Positions 1-11,547 of a DNA stretch of 64,000 nt are shown piece after piece. Position 1 is the stretch's first letter. Each line of letters starts with the position of its first letter. The position numbers were made by a program, and so were the translations under genes. The stretch is from Acanthoscelides obtectus (lineage: Eukaryota; Arthropoda; Insecta; Coleoptera; Chrysomelidae), in assembly GCA_963669975.1 (NCBI GenBank), contig CAVLJG010000003.1, positions 31,515,176-31,579,175 of the forward strand, given 5' to 3'. The notes under the pieces were generated by a model that saw nothing but the letters and a program-made list of their open reading frames with translations, was not told where the DNA came from and searched no databases.

Positions 1-14
1 GTGCACAACTATTT

Positions 15-215
15 CATCTTTGGTATATGGATGATCTGAAGTTGTATGGAAAGGTAAGTGGACAGAACATGAAGGGCAAGTAAGAGGATCGCAAGGGGAG
101 ATCATCAAGATGCAAAGGGATGAACGCTACAAATACTTAGGCTACGTACAGGCACAAGACGTAGACCTAAAGCTCTCGAAGCAGAGATCTACCGACGAAT
201 ACTTGAGAAGTATCA
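15..215 (+). pseudogene. R2/R4-like non-LTR reverse transcriptase fragment
   Basis: Two short reading frames, separated by a frameshift, match the RT palm of non-LTR retrotransposons. The first gives HLWYMDDLKLYGK with the catalytic YMDD box. The second gives EIIKMQRDERYKYLGYVQ, the conserved YKYLG segment that follows the palm in R2/R4-like elements. A stop lies between them. About 40 residues normally found between the motifs are missing, so this is an internally deleted scrap, cut by the window start. The exact clade is inferred; a related non-LTR clade is possible. Confidence 0.6.
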
Positions 216-1290
216 TTCTTAAATATGTATGTTTTGCTACAAATATGTCTATTGCAGTAAATGCATATGCAGCCTCACTGGTGTAGCCTCAGGCACATTA
301 CTTTTTCGTTTTGGCTATGCTGTTGGTACGACATGTACAAAATTCTGAGTCAATATCTGGACACACTTCGAAGATATATCTTTTTCTTTCTCGATTTTCA
401 AATTAAGACTTCAACAGCATGTCTCGATAAGAGGAGGTTTTTCATGTTATCTTTGGACCTACTTTCTAGATACCTGGTATCAATGTTGTCAGTACAACGG
501 GGTTGACAAAAAGGTAAAAGGTAGTTGCTAGGCTTCGCCTCCCAAATACTACCGTTCCTGTGCTTTAAGAGGAAAAGCGAATAAATAGTGGTGACTTTGT
601 TAAACTCGTTTCAGGAGGAGCGCCAAGTAGATTAACGCTGCACTTCCACTGCAATCTTTTACTATGCCGCATAGTGGCATAAAATGTGGACAAAAGGATG
701 CTCCTCTACGCGTCATTGCCAATAAAGCAGTTCATCATTAACTCTCATATGATGAGATGATGCCTTAGCGTATTGTAACAAGTTGAGTGTCGATCCAACA
801 ATTTCAAATTATTCCTATATGGAAGAAAATAAAAAATCCTCCCTGATACTAGCTGCCCCGCCTGCCAGAAATGTCCAGACTTCACTGGGCCCTGCTCTTG
901 CAAAAGTATTTACCATCTTAGTACACGTATATGTCCCCACGTATCGTCACCTACAGTAATTAGACCAGATGCTTCCTAGACTACAAAACGAGTCTCAAAA
1001 ATAAACGACATATAAACAAATTTTGTCACTAAAGCTTTTAGCTAGTTAGGTTAACGAATTATGGAAATCCTTTCCTGGTGGACTGTTCCAAGTTGTTGAT
1101 ATCTCAGAGGCGGAAAGGATTATATACTAGCCAGCTCTCGATGTCTAGAATTAGGCCGCTATTGAATAGAGAGTAAACAATATTCTTGAAACATAAATTA
1201 TTAAATGCGGAATACCAATGAGCCTCCAACGGAGTAGTGTCGCTCATTTGCTTCAAATTCAAGTTGCAAATACTAACATGTACTCTAATT
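216..1290. other. No recognisable gene
   Basis: AT-rich sequence with short chance frames only. I see no domain motif, terminal repeat or RNA gene here. Confidence 0.5.
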
Positions 1291-1300
1291 TTATCTAATC

Positions 1301-1540
1301 GTGTGTGAAAACCAATACGGATTTACGGAGGAGAAGTGTACATCAAACGCAATATTAGATGTTGTTGATCGAATACACCAAAATCTTGATAACAAAATTC
1401 CCTGTCTTTGTCTTTTTGTTGATCTAAGAAAAGCTTACGAAAATTTACAGCAATCCGTTAAAGCAGGAGTTCCCAACCAGGGTGTGGTGTTATGTTACCT
1501 ATTGAAGACACGACAGAGCTTGCTTAGGGTTTGGTAAGTT
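1301..1540 (+). pseudogene. Non-LTR reverse transcriptase fragment (palm, internally deleted)
   Basis: The frame reads ENQYGFTEEKCTSNAILDVV and continues to LFVDLRKAYEN, matching the QyGFR..ST and DlsKAFD motifs of Jockey/CR1-group RT. It then jumps to VKAGVPNQG, a decayed version of the GVPQGS motif, so roughly 60 residues of palm are deleted. It belongs to the same broad family as the fragments downstream, but it encodes a later part of the RT than the fragment at 1806, so order is scrambled. This means either two separate copies or a rearrangement. Confidence 0.65.
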
Positions 1541-1805
1541 CTGAATTGATTTGTTTACGCTGGATTGAAAAAATACTGTGAATTTTCACAATTTCCAGAG
1601 ATTTCTAGTGATTTTTCATCCCCTAAAAATAGAAAAAAGAAAAACATTAACAAACTTTAAAAAATAATTTTGATGTCGAACTATCAAACCAAGTACACCA
1701 CATTTTAGGGAACTATGGCAATAAAGTGTAACAAGTATTAAAAATATTTTGTTTTTATATGATCATTTAGAACAAAGAATAAACTCGGCACCTGGATAAG
1801 ACCGT

Positions 1806-1985
1806 ATCACGGTTAAGGATGTAAATAATCTTGGAGAATACATAATACCTGCTTTAGTACAATTACTTAATGAAACTACACAAAAAGGAATATTTCCATC
1901 AGAATTGAAAATAAGTAAAATAACCCCACTTTCTCAGTCGGGAGATGAAAAATGTATGAACAATTACAAGCCTATTTCAGTGGTA
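1806..1985 (+). pseudogene. Non-LTR reverse transcriptase fragment (fingers)
   Basis: The translation runs through IIPALVQLLNETTQKGIFPS, then ELKISKITPLSQSGDEK and NNYKPISV, which is the classical fingers region (..P..lk..KI.PlyKsGd....NYRPISl). The K of the Kxgd motif is replaced by S. The frame ends abruptly at a junction with unrelated sequence. It is probably the upstream part of the element that resumes at 2934. Confidence 0.65.
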
Positions 1986-2179
1986 TGTGTACTCTTTTAC
2001 AGAGAAATCGGGTCTGTATGGCAGGCACATAGCGCGGCGACATCATGATTATGTTCACACTTTTCAAATATTCTTCAAGAAGTGATATCAGTCTAGCTCC
2101 AACTATTATAAGTACTATGTTTGTGTTCCTACTTAAAATTCGATACCAGCAAATGTAAAAGATTCATTTCGCACCCTCC

Positions 2180-2545
2180 ACCACGGGACGTGATCGTCGT
2201 TAGACCTGGCAACCCTGCGAGTGACAGATAGATATCCCCGCCAGTCAAAAGAAAGAAACATTATTATTGGTAATGATTTTTGGAGTTAGAAGACATTATT
2301 TGTGAGAAATTTTTCATAATTTTTTGACTATGTCCATAGTAATTGCATTATGCATCAGGGAGATGTAGGGATTGACACGTCTTACACATATTATCTGTGT
2401 TTTAGGATGGAGAGAACATAATGTTTTTATTGCTTTGCAGAAATTCATTAACCCATAAATTAATAAATGATTACTATTATGATGTAAAGGAAGATGAGGA
2501 ATTGGTCGAAATGTATTTTATATTCTATTTTCTTGCAAAATACAG
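2180..2545 (+). repeat. Dispersed repeat, copy 1 (partner at 63670-64000)
   Basis: Shares long stretches in direct orientation with the last 330 bases of the window, including GTAATTGCATTATGCA, GAGATGTAGGGATT and TACTATTATGATGTAAAG. No coding motif is seen. The second copy runs off the window end, so the full length is unknown. Confidence 0.8.
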
Positions 2546-2784
2546 ACAAATCCGCACTATTCAACAGGTATGTTGCTATAATGATAACATATAAACGTCC
2601 AAACCTGCAATTAAATTTAACAGCTAGAAAATCGACCTATTATTTATTGCATTCCCATTGGCTAAGGGATAACGGTTTGTTAACGCATGTCATGTCATGT
2701 TGGAATCAAAAAGTGTTCCTGTTTATAATACAATAGCTTTTTCACGATTTTATCCAATATTTCAATAGAAATCACTGATATTCA

Positions 2785-2850
2785 CACAGCTTTGACAGCT
2801 TCCGTCAAATTGCATTTCAATAAGGTCTTTTCCTATTGGTCCAAACTGAT
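2785..2850. repeat. Short dispersed repeat, inverted relative to 29105-29170
   Basis: CAGCTTTGACAGCTTCCGTC followed by AAATTGCATTTC recurs in reverse complement near 29.1 kb with a few substitutions. Coding content is not apparent. Confidence 0.6.
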
Positions 2851-2867
2851 TAATGATGGTGAAATTG

Positions 2868-2926
2868 GCCCTTAAACTTTTAAAGTTTCTTTATTAGAAT
2901 TAAAATAAAAGTCTTTGTACCGGGAA
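2868..2926 (+). repeat. hAT-element 3' region fragment
   Basis: AAGTTTCTTTATTAGAATTA and AAAAGTCTTTGTACC match 58420-58470, which lies just inside the right end of the hAT remnant at 56301-58575. It is therefore probably a scrap of the same hAT family lying inside the retrotransposon debris. Confidence 0.6.
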
Positions 2927-3312
2927 CCGCTTTAGGTCCACTGCTCTTTAATATATATACGTATTTAAATGATATATTTCAAACTGACTGTGTGGGCACA
3001 ATAGTAAGTTTCGCAGATGACACGGTTAGTTATTCATAAAGGTAATAATTGGCTTAATTCGAAAAATATAGTTGAAAATGGTTTTGTCAAAATTATCAAA
3101 TCGCTTAATAACAGAAAATTGAGCATTTATTACTCTAAAGTTATCTTCTTCCTATTCCATGCATCTATCAAATTACACAAATATCTCCTTTATCGTAAAT
3201 CATCAGAAATCAGAAATTAACACAGGATCAGATATAAAATATCTTGGAATATCCCTTAGATCCCCACTTGCGTTGAGATGTTCATATTTCATATATTTTA
3301 AAAACATATATA

Positions 3313-4856
3313 CAGCCTTGGCCAAAAGTATTGAGCACCCTCAATATCTTTCAATTTTAGGGGACTATTATATTGGATAAAATTGACAGAATTTTTTATA
3401 GTCATAAATGTCTTATTATGAGAAGAAAATCAATATTTTGTGGGACCTCCTTTCACCTTAAGTACAGCAGAAATTCTTCTAGGTAAAGATCGTGCAAGTT
3501 TATTACATTCTTCGTAAGTTAAAGCGTTCCATTCTTCACGTAGGCGGCGCTTTAACTTTTCTTCTGTGTTGATTGTGTGACGCCTGATCATGCGTTTTAA
3601 TAAGTTACACAAATGTTCAATCGGACTCAGGTCTTGTGACTGGGCAGGCCAACCCAGAAGCTCGATACAGTTTTCTCTGAACCAAGCCTTTTTGTCCGTG
3701 CAGCTTTGTGGCAATGCGCATTATCTTGCTGGAATTTGACACCATTCATGTTGGTATCACCATAAAGTGCGGTAAACGACGGCAAAGGAGCACATTCAAG
3801 TACGTTTATGTACTTTGTGGAATCCATGCGACCCTCACACACGGACATTTTTCCGACTCATGCAGCCCCAGACCATTACGCTGCCGCCACCATGTTTCAA
3901 AGTAGGCACCACACACTCCTGATTGAATTCTTCTCCTACTCGACGACGAACAAATGTCACACTAGGTGTAGCAAAAATCTGAAAAATTAAGAAATATTAA
4001 GTAGTTGGTTAGTTGAATAATTTATTGATACAATTTGTTTCAAAAATTATTGTTACATCTCGTTACTGCATCAAATCAACTAACGTACCTCAAAGTTTGA
4101 TTCGTCTGACCATACAATATTTGACCAATCCTCTTCAGTGAAGTTTTTGTATTTTAAAGCCCAATCATACCGAGCCTTCTTGTTTTTGTCTGAGAGCCAT
4201 GGCTTCTTTCCGGCTTTGCGGCCATTTAGACCAGCTTCTTGAAGCTTTCTGCGAGTAGTTCGGGTAGAAATTGGTCTATTAGTCTGCGCTGATAGCTCGG
4301 CAGCGAGGACAATAGAAGTTTTTTTCCTCTTTTTCAAAGACTCTCTGGTCAATACTCTGTCTTCACGATCTGTGGCGATGCGTTTGCGGCCTCTTATAGG
4401 TCTATCGTTATGTGAACCGGTCTGAGCGAATCGCTGAATAGTGTATTGTACACATCGATGCGAACACTTCACTGTTTTCGCAATGTCTACTTGGGACTTC
4501 CCTTGTTCATGAAGAACCTGTATTTTCACACGTTTTTCAATGCTCACTTCATTCTTGTTTGCCATATTGCGAGAGTATTAGTTAAATTCTCGAAATAAAA
4601 TTATCAAAGTCTCACTAAATCACTGAATTGATCACAACGAACGATAGAAGCGAAATGATATATTCGCACTGAAAAGGTAAAACTGAGTAATCTCTAAAAA
4701 ACTAGACGTCTTAGCGATAGTAAGCAGATATGGTATTGTTTACAAACCGGTCTGGATACCTACAAATATTTTTGTAACCTTCAGTTTTTCTTTTCATCTA
4801 TCATTATAGCGTCCTTACAATATTTTTAGGGTGCTCAATACTTCTGGCCAAGGCTG
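3313..4856 (-). mobile_element. Tc1-like (DD34E) DNA transposon, 1544 bp
   Basis: Bounded by TA on both sides. The inverted repeats begin CAGCCTTGGCCAAAAGTATT on the left and CAGCCTTGGCCAGAAGTATT on the right (reverse complement), extending about 29 bp with one mismatch. It is inserted in the fossil non-LTR element, next to a (TA)n run at 4857-4878. It carries one transposase gene on the minus strand. Confidence 0.92.
3430..4565 (-). pseudogene. Tc1-like transposase with an intron, two frameshifts
   Basis: Exon 1 (4089-4565) encodes a paired-type helix-turn-helix DNA-binding region (residues about 5-110, QVDIAKTVKCSHRCVQYTI) and the first catalytic aspartate in IVWSDESNFE. A GT..AG intron (3979-4088, donor GAG/GTACGT, acceptor TTTTTCAG) separates it from IFATPSVTFVRRR and the glycine-rich GGGSVMVWGC strand. 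Frameshifts near 3845 and 3700 break the rest: the second aspartate is in VKFQQDNAHCH, and the glutamate is in QDLSPIEHLC. All three catalytic residues survive, but in different frames. The C terminus reaches KGGPTKY and a stop. The start is the ATG of MANKNEVSIEKRVK, about 290 bp inside the right terminal repeat. Confidence 0.88.
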
Positions 4857-5508
4857 TATATATATATATATATATATTCGTATAAAATTAAATATATCAA
4901 AAACATTTGAAAAGAAAAATATCTCTATACCTTATACCATACCTTGATCGAGCCACCTTTAACCTACGGTATATTAGCATGGGGAGCCATAGTCACGATT
5001 TGGATATTTATCAAAAAATGATTTAAAAACAATGTTTAACAAACCAAAATTGTGTCCAACTGGTGAGAATACAAAGATACACATGTATATGATTAAAAAC
5101 ATCTTTATCTCTTACATGTTATAACCATCTATCACAAATTTATCAATAACGACCAAAAAATTAAACACATTCACCACACAAGGTATAAACTAAGAGGAAC
5201 AGTTGTAACTAGGCCAAATAAATCTATAACTCAACGATCATACCTTTATTTAGGTCAAAAATTGCATATAAATGTACCTGACTGGTATAAAGGAAATAAT
5301 TTCAAGAAAAAGTTTTTTTCTCTGGCCAGACCAGACGTATACAAATTACTAGTAAATGTGATCAAAAAGTTCGTTGATTAATTGTATCGCTATTCATATT
5401 TCAATAACAATTTCAGTTGCAACATCAAGGGTCCATGTACTTCCTATTCATTTACTTATTTTTTGTATTTTGTTTCAGTAGTAAATAAATATTATTATTA
5501 TTATTTAA

Positions 5509-8040
5509 TGAAATCATACAACTAAGAACCTTGCACATAGTTTGCTACCTCTATGGCTCACTTATGTAGGTAAACATATAAATTATTACAAAGTAGTCCG
5601 CAAAATCGACCATATTTCATCTTCTTGTTTTCTTCTTCCAACTTTAATGTATGTGAACTCCCATAAAAATTTAGAACATTAACTCAGCGGTGATAAATCA
5701 CCATACGCCCTGTTCCAAGCTACACGGAAAACTTACTTATTTTTGTCAGCTTTGGGAGAAACAAAGCCGGCATTAAGAGAACTAGGAATATTATTTATCT
5801 ACAGCTAAATGCTGTTCTTAGGAGCAACTTTTTCGATTACTCCAATGTCGTTATAAATATCCCGAATGGAACCGGGGGGAAAGATAACCCTAAAAAGTTT
5901 CCGTGCCTGCCTCAGAGGAAGCGGATTTTAGAGTCCTTCCGGGTAGAAAAACTTTTATAATTGTCGATGTTCGATGAAGAATGGAAATTTGGCTGTCGAG
6001 GACGGAACGGTAACTCCATTGATAAAATTAGGGAATCTGTGTCAGTATATATTACAAAAACAAATGAATATTTTAAACTTTCAAGTGAAAAATGTCTAAG
6101 TGTGTCCAGCTATGTCTCGCAGTAGTATTTCGTTTGTTATATTAATCAGTTGCAGTCTAAATGATATCTAAGATGTGCATAACGTTGAATTACTTTTTGA
6201 CCACCAAAGTTTAAAGCAGTAGAAGTAAAACGAACCCTGAAAAAGGAAATACATGTTTTCTAAACGCAACTTTATAACGGGAGACTGTGTTTCTTCAGAT
6301 CCCTAACCCAATTAATTACATACAAAGTGCCTGTTCGGTTAAAAAACGTATCAAGGAGGGAACCGTAGCACTATTGATAAAATTAGGGAATCTGTGTCAG
6401 TATGTATTACCAGAAAATAATATTTGAAGGTGTTCTGTGAAAAAGTTCTGTTGGGCTAAAAAACATCCGCGAATGTTTCTCTGTATACTCATAAGGCCGC
6501 GTTGCGATTTGAATACCGCACCTGTTATAACAAAATAAGAGTACTTTCAGAACTGATAGCAGAGATGTAGAGAGCATGTTAGATATTTTCATTATTCACA
6601 ATATCCTAGAAACAAATTCAAAATATGTATTGTATTTTTGTAGATTCATAAACGTACGAAAGAAAACCATTCCCTGTCCTAACAAACTGTCAGAGGTGTA
6701 TAGCTGTATTATTTCGCATGATACAGTTGGACATGTTTAGTGAACTGATGGGACATCTTAATCTTCACACAAAATTGTTATAAGCGATCAGTACTAACGA
6801 ATATTGATCGTAAGGCAAAATTAAATCTCTCGCCACCAATACTACCGCTGAAAAAAAACGCACCGATTCTAAAATATCAAACGTCAAAATGAAGGACTTC
6901 GGAAGACCTTTCAAACAAGCTATTACTCGATACCCCTTGTCATTTAAAATTTATAAGGTAATAACCCTGGGGAGCCGAGGGTGAAAGGGGGTGAAGTAGC
7001 TTTTGGTTAAAAAGTTGTCCTCCTTGACAAATGTTTTGACGTGTCTCGGCATTTTTTATTTTAATCAGTGGTTTTCGATAAATCCGTGAAGATATTCGGT
7101 TTACAATAGAGCATTTACGTGTAAATCGTGTTGGTTGCATATTCGACAGCAAGCAGAGCAGATGCGCTATTGTTCGACTTTAATAGATCGTGTAAACTGA
7201 GGAGAAGTTGGGCAGCATCGTACACGAACCCGGCAGCCCGCACAGAGTTCGTCTGCACGCTGCACTAATTGCCTAATTGGCCAATCAGAAATGCCGACGT
7301 CGTCGGTTATATTGTTGGCGATATATTGCCACTAATTGCCGACAGCGCCGTTTTTGAAGTTTACACAGCTACGAGCATAATAGCGAAATTTGCGCCGGAT
7401 TGTGGAATCTTTGAAGCATTCACGGAGCTCTGTGCACCAACAATGCTGTACTGAAAAGTCGTACTGAGATCTTTGACCTGATTGAAGATCAGTAACGGTG
7501 TTTTTTTGTAGAATAGTCTTTTGATAAAACTGACAATGCGTCATACACTTGAATCTTTAAACTTGCCAAAATGCAAGAGCCAAAGCCAACGACAGGATGA
7601 GATCAAAAATCAAACAATTCGTAAAATTTGAGAGAAAGTTATAGTTCTAACATACAGAATAGCAGTTTTATTCTCTCCAACTGATTGCAGTAGGTTTGTC
7701 ACAACAGGGTGAAATACAAAAACTGCAATTGATGGATCATATTTTGTTCGGGTGTTGGGGATCCGGTCATCAACATGTACATATACATGTAATGTAGAAT
7801 AAGGGTGGATTTCACCAGGATTGTCAAATCAAGAAGCCGTAATTTTCCACCTGTAGGATAGCAGTCCGTCAAATATAGCGAATGAGATTTAAGATCCATC
7901 CAACAAATTTTAGCATCCAATAGCTGTGAAATATTGAAAACAAAATATGGTCAAAGTATGAGATGACAGCTTGTCATTGAAACATCACTAGCTTATTGAA
8001 TATTAAGAAATTACATCTAATTCAGTTAATATTTAAAAAA
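5509..8040. other. No recognisable gene; one pair of short direct repeats
   Basis: No protein motif recognised on either strand. A 31-base block beginning ATTGATAAAATTAGGGAATC occurs at 6018-6048 and again at 6373-6403 in direct orientation. A GC-richer patch at 7200-7450 has short open frames but nothing I can identify. Confidence 0.5.
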
Positions 8041-8049
8041 GTGTTTGAT

Positions 8050-8375
8050 TTTTTAATAAAATTCATGTTTTTTGTTGTCATGTTTAAATTATTTTCTCCA
8101 ATTAATGTGCGATTTTCTGAATTAACATCACTTATAAATCTCTCGCATTCAACACCAACTTGATGACAAAGACTCTACCAAAAATTTCATAGATATTGCT
8201 CAATTCCAAACATTCATTCATTTACTTGCCGTTCATCCGTACCATTATGGCATCTTAGAATTGATATTCGCACACAACTATTCAAGATTTTTCATAAAGC
8301 TGAATATTTTTCGTTGTTCAGGGACTGAACAAATATCCACACTATATTTACAGCGATTGAGAAATACCCAAAAAC
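8050..8375 (+). repeat. Dispersed repeat, copy 1 (partner at 62650-63003)
   Basis: Shares CATTCATTCATTTACTTGCC, GTTCATC and GAATATTTTTCGTTGTTCAG with the second copy in the same orientation, with moderate divergence. No coding potential is evident. Confidence 0.8.
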
Positions 8376-8419
8376 AGGGTGATGTTCGGTAGTTGTTGTA
8401 TTTAATAACCTGCTGCATT

Positions 8420-10480
8420 AAATAAAAGCTTCGGGAATTCTTCTTATTAAATGGTCTCTTGATACGATTTCTTCAGTGTAAACTAACTGTTTAGCCCGCC
8501 TCCGACATAGAAATCCAATGGTGTCAAGTCCGGGGATCTAGCGGGCCACGGAACTGGTCCACCTCTGCCTATCCAGCTATTTGGAAATGTATCGTCTAAA
8601 TATTGTCTTACGTCTAAACAGAAATGAGCTACACATCCGTCGTGTTGGAAAACAATTTACATGTCATCTGGAATTTCTACTCCTACAAGTAATTCGAGAA
8701 GATCAAATTGTGCAGGTCATGATGGACTGAGCCTAAGTATATTGGAAATGTTCATACCATATTGTCTCAATGCCATTACGCATATCATTAATTTTTGGAG
8801 ACTGGCACTCCTCCAGAACTGTTCAAATTAGCAACTGAAATACCTTTGCCAAAGACTGATAATCCGCTGGCTTAGTGATTATAGACGTATCAGTCTATTG
8901 CCTATATTGTCTAAGTTATTAGAAAGAATTGTATTTGGGCAGATGTCTATTCATATAAAAAAGTATAACTTGATACCTTCCACACAATCAGGTTTCAATT
9001 CTGGACATAGTACTGTAACTGCACTGATTGATGTCAGTGACGACTACTTAAGAGCCATAGACGATGGTAACGTTACAACATGTGTGATGCTAGACCTGTC
9101 TAAAGCTTTTGACTGCATAGATCATAGATTTCTTTTGGCAAAACTATTTTTTTTATTTTCTGCGTCATCTTTTGCCTGGTTCTCTAGTTATCTATCTGGT
9201 AGATCACAAATGGTGAGACTTAGAGCAAAAATATCTTCGAAATGCAATGTTAAGCAAGGTGTTCCGCAGGGGCCCATTTTATTTAATCTTTTTGTATCAG
9301 ATTTCAACGAGTCTATTTCTTATTGTAAAGTTCCCTCCTAGGCAGATAACACCCAGATCTACCTTTCATGTAATCCTGATGATTTTTTACAAGCCAATAC
9401 CAAACTGTCAAGAGACCTACAGGCTGCAAATCAATCTAGCCATGGATTACTTATAAATCCAAGAAAATCCACCGTCATTACCTTTAAATCCAAGCTAAGC
9501 AATTTTGACAGTAAAGTTGTCAATTTATCTATCGGGATGAGCCACTCCATCATAAACTGAAGATAAAAAATTTAGGTGTGCTTTTTGACTAATCGTTAAG
9601 ATTCCATGACCATGTCACAAAAATAGTACAAAGCTCATATAGTGCCTTGAAAAGCATATATAGTTTCAGACACATACATTCTGAATCCGCCAAAGTTAGG
9701 TTAACTAATTCGTTGATTCTAAGCAAAGTAGAATATGCTGATTCTATGTTTGGTCCTTGCCTGATACAAAATGAATCATATAGGTTTTTTTCTAACACTC
9801 TTATAAATTATTAAATTTTACTGTAAAGGTGCTTGTAAACAATTGGTGCCCTGGTTAGGGAGTAAGAACAGCTGCTAGCTGAATCCTCGCCAGGAAAATA
9901 AAAGGCATTTTATTATTATTATTATTATTATCATTTTGCAAAAAGTGTAGATAACTGTCGCCGTTTAATATTGCAGGCAAAAATGAGGACCGATTAGTCT
10001 TTGTCCCATGACGGCGGCCGATACATTAACGGAAAATTTTTGCTGGGAAGACACCTGTTTTTTCCAGTGTAGATTTTCCTACTTATCAGTCCATTGATGC
10101 AAATTGTGAAAATTTGTAATGCTCTCCTTTGAAAAATTGGATTCGTCCGTCCATAGAATCCTTTCGGGGAACCGTTCATTCTCAATGAGGATCACCAAGT
10201 TCTTGTACGCCGATACCATGAAAAGGATATTTTCGTTCACGGTGCATGATACTCCAAACCTTTCATGGCGACAAACCGAGATCCGCAGCAACTTTCCTAG
10301 TACTTGTAGTGGGATCATCTTCAAACGCTTGGATGATTAGATCTTCGGTTTCAGGAGGATATCGACCTGGATTAACACCAGGTTCATTATGTGTTACACT
10401 TCCAGTCTCGTAAAGACGTCGGTAAGTATTGTAAAACACTCTGACATTAGGCAATCTTCTCCCAGGAAATCGCCCTTTTA
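8420..10480 (-). pseudogene. DD41D-type (IS630/Tc1/mariner) transposase, split by a retrotransposon
   Basis: The N-terminal part (about 9933-10480) encodes FPGRRLPNVRVFYNTYRRLY, a DUF4817-like DNA-binding segment, then the first catalytic aspartate in ILWTDESNFSKE, and runs to FLPAILNGDSYLHFLQN with frameshifts and stops. After the insertion at 8705-9932 the same protein resumes as DLLELLVGVEIPDDM and IVFQHDGC (second aspartate), then WIGRGGPVPWPARSPDLTPL and DF (third aspartate). Stops, including one just after PDDM, show it is dead. Joining the two parts gives a continuous alignment to the related transposases at 19.0 kb and 53.8 kb, so it was one gene before the retrotransposon landed. The upstream 10480-10700 stretch may hold the remaining N terminus but is too decayed to read. 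Confidence 0.82.
8705..9932 (+). pseudogene. CR1/Jockey-group non-LTR retrotransposon, 5'-truncated, inserted in a DD41D gene
   Basis: Fingers and palm motifs can be followed: ISLLPILSKLLERIVFGQMS, STQSGFNSGHST, VMLDLSKAFDCIDH and VKQGVPQGPILFNLF. The catalytic box has decayed to a stop followed by ADN where FADD is expected, so the enzyme is inactive. The thumb continues with LLINPRKSTVITF and KNLGVLF across frameshifts, then a short 3' untranslated region with AATAAAA and a (TTA)n tail ending at about 9930. The 5' end is truncated within the fingers. It splits the minus-strand transposase precisely, with little or no target duplication visible. Confidence 0.85.
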
Positions 10481-10940
10481 TTATACGATAGGTGAACGCA
10501 AATCGCGCAGTCTATCTCGATCTGTTTGGTTGACGCCACTATACTTTTGTTTAAATGGGATGAGAGATATTCCATCTCTGTATTCAAATCCCAACACATT
10601 AAACTGATCACCCTGTTTGTTAATGCACCCAGACACTGGTGGCGCCATTTACATTCAGGGGTGTAGGCGTCATCGTGTCGGTCTTGGCGCCGCAACAAGA
10701 TACTCTAATATAGTCCTTCCATTATGTCTGTCCTCATGGCAATATTGAGTTTCGCCTTAGTTATACCAACTACTGGTGCATTTTATCTCCTTACGACGCT
10801 GTACCTTCTGAGCTTCTACGTCGGCTATAGTAGCAAGCAGACGTACTGATCTTTGTAAAATGAATTCTGTTGGAGGTAGTGTGTCATTTGAAGTGCCAAC
10901 AAAATACTTAGATGTAGATGTTTACACATTATGATTATAC
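10481..10940. other. No recognisable gene
   Basis: May contain the eroded 5' end of the DD41D element to the left. No further motif seen. Confidence 0.4.
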
Positions 10941-11547
10941 TTAGTTACGACTTTAGGTTGAATAAATAATAGTCTAATAATAAAAAAAACTAAAAAACAC
11001 GCTTTCATAGCTAACCGAACTAAAAAGTAGAAAATAAATAAACTGCTGTCTTGATTCGGGTCTACAGGCCGTCGTCGGTTGGAATTTCTTCCTAACGTTT
11101 CGCTAGCACGAGTGGCAAGCTTCTTCAGAGGTCCTTCCATTTCCGATGCTGGATGTAGACCGACGATGTCGATCGGCACTGCTCGGCGTTTCTGAGGATC
11201 GGGTGCCAGATCGGGTTGAGTCTGAGGGTCTCCTCCTTATTGTTGAAGTTATCTGGATGTTTGTGAATCTCGATAGCTTCCCTGACCAGTATATTGTGAT
11301 AGCCGTTGACTGATGACAGCAACCTGCAGCTCCCAAAGTGTATCCTGTGGTCCCCCCAACTAGCAAAGTAGAGGTATAAGCTTTTGGTAAAAGAACCGTT
11401 CAGCCATAAAGCTCTCTATTGTTGTTGCCTGAACACCAAAATGCTGGCTTAATGTTGTGTGGATTGCAAATTTGCTTTCTGCAACATATTTGCTCTAAAA
11501 TGAGGTGTTTAAAATATTCTTATAGCATAGTTATACAACAACTTTGT

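Larger units (their letters stand above)
2934..5508 (+). pseudogene. Non-LTR retrotransposon 3' half, interrupted by a Tc1-like element
   Basis: Before the insertion, the frame gives GTALGPLLFNIYTYLNDIF and SFADDT (palm with catalytic FADD), then decayed thumb sequence including DIKYLGIS. After the insertion (4859 onward) it continues with LTYGILAWGA-like thumb sequence and a C-terminal part resembling RYKLRGTVVTRPNKSITQRS across frameshifts. The element ends in a (TTA/ATT)n run at about 5485-5508, typical of a 3' tail. The C-terminal segment is clearly related to the antisense fragment at 46246-46876, so both belong to one CR1/Jockey-group family. Many stops and frameshifts make it a fossil. 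Confidence 0.75.

Noticed and set aside
7269..7454. Open frame in a GC-richer patch, possibly a host exon
   Set aside because: No domain, no convincing splice sites and no conserved pattern; open frames of this size occur by chance throughout the window.
7699..7920. Minus-strand frame that looked like a retroelement protease or pol fragment
   Set aside because: No aspartic protease or RT motif could be aligned.
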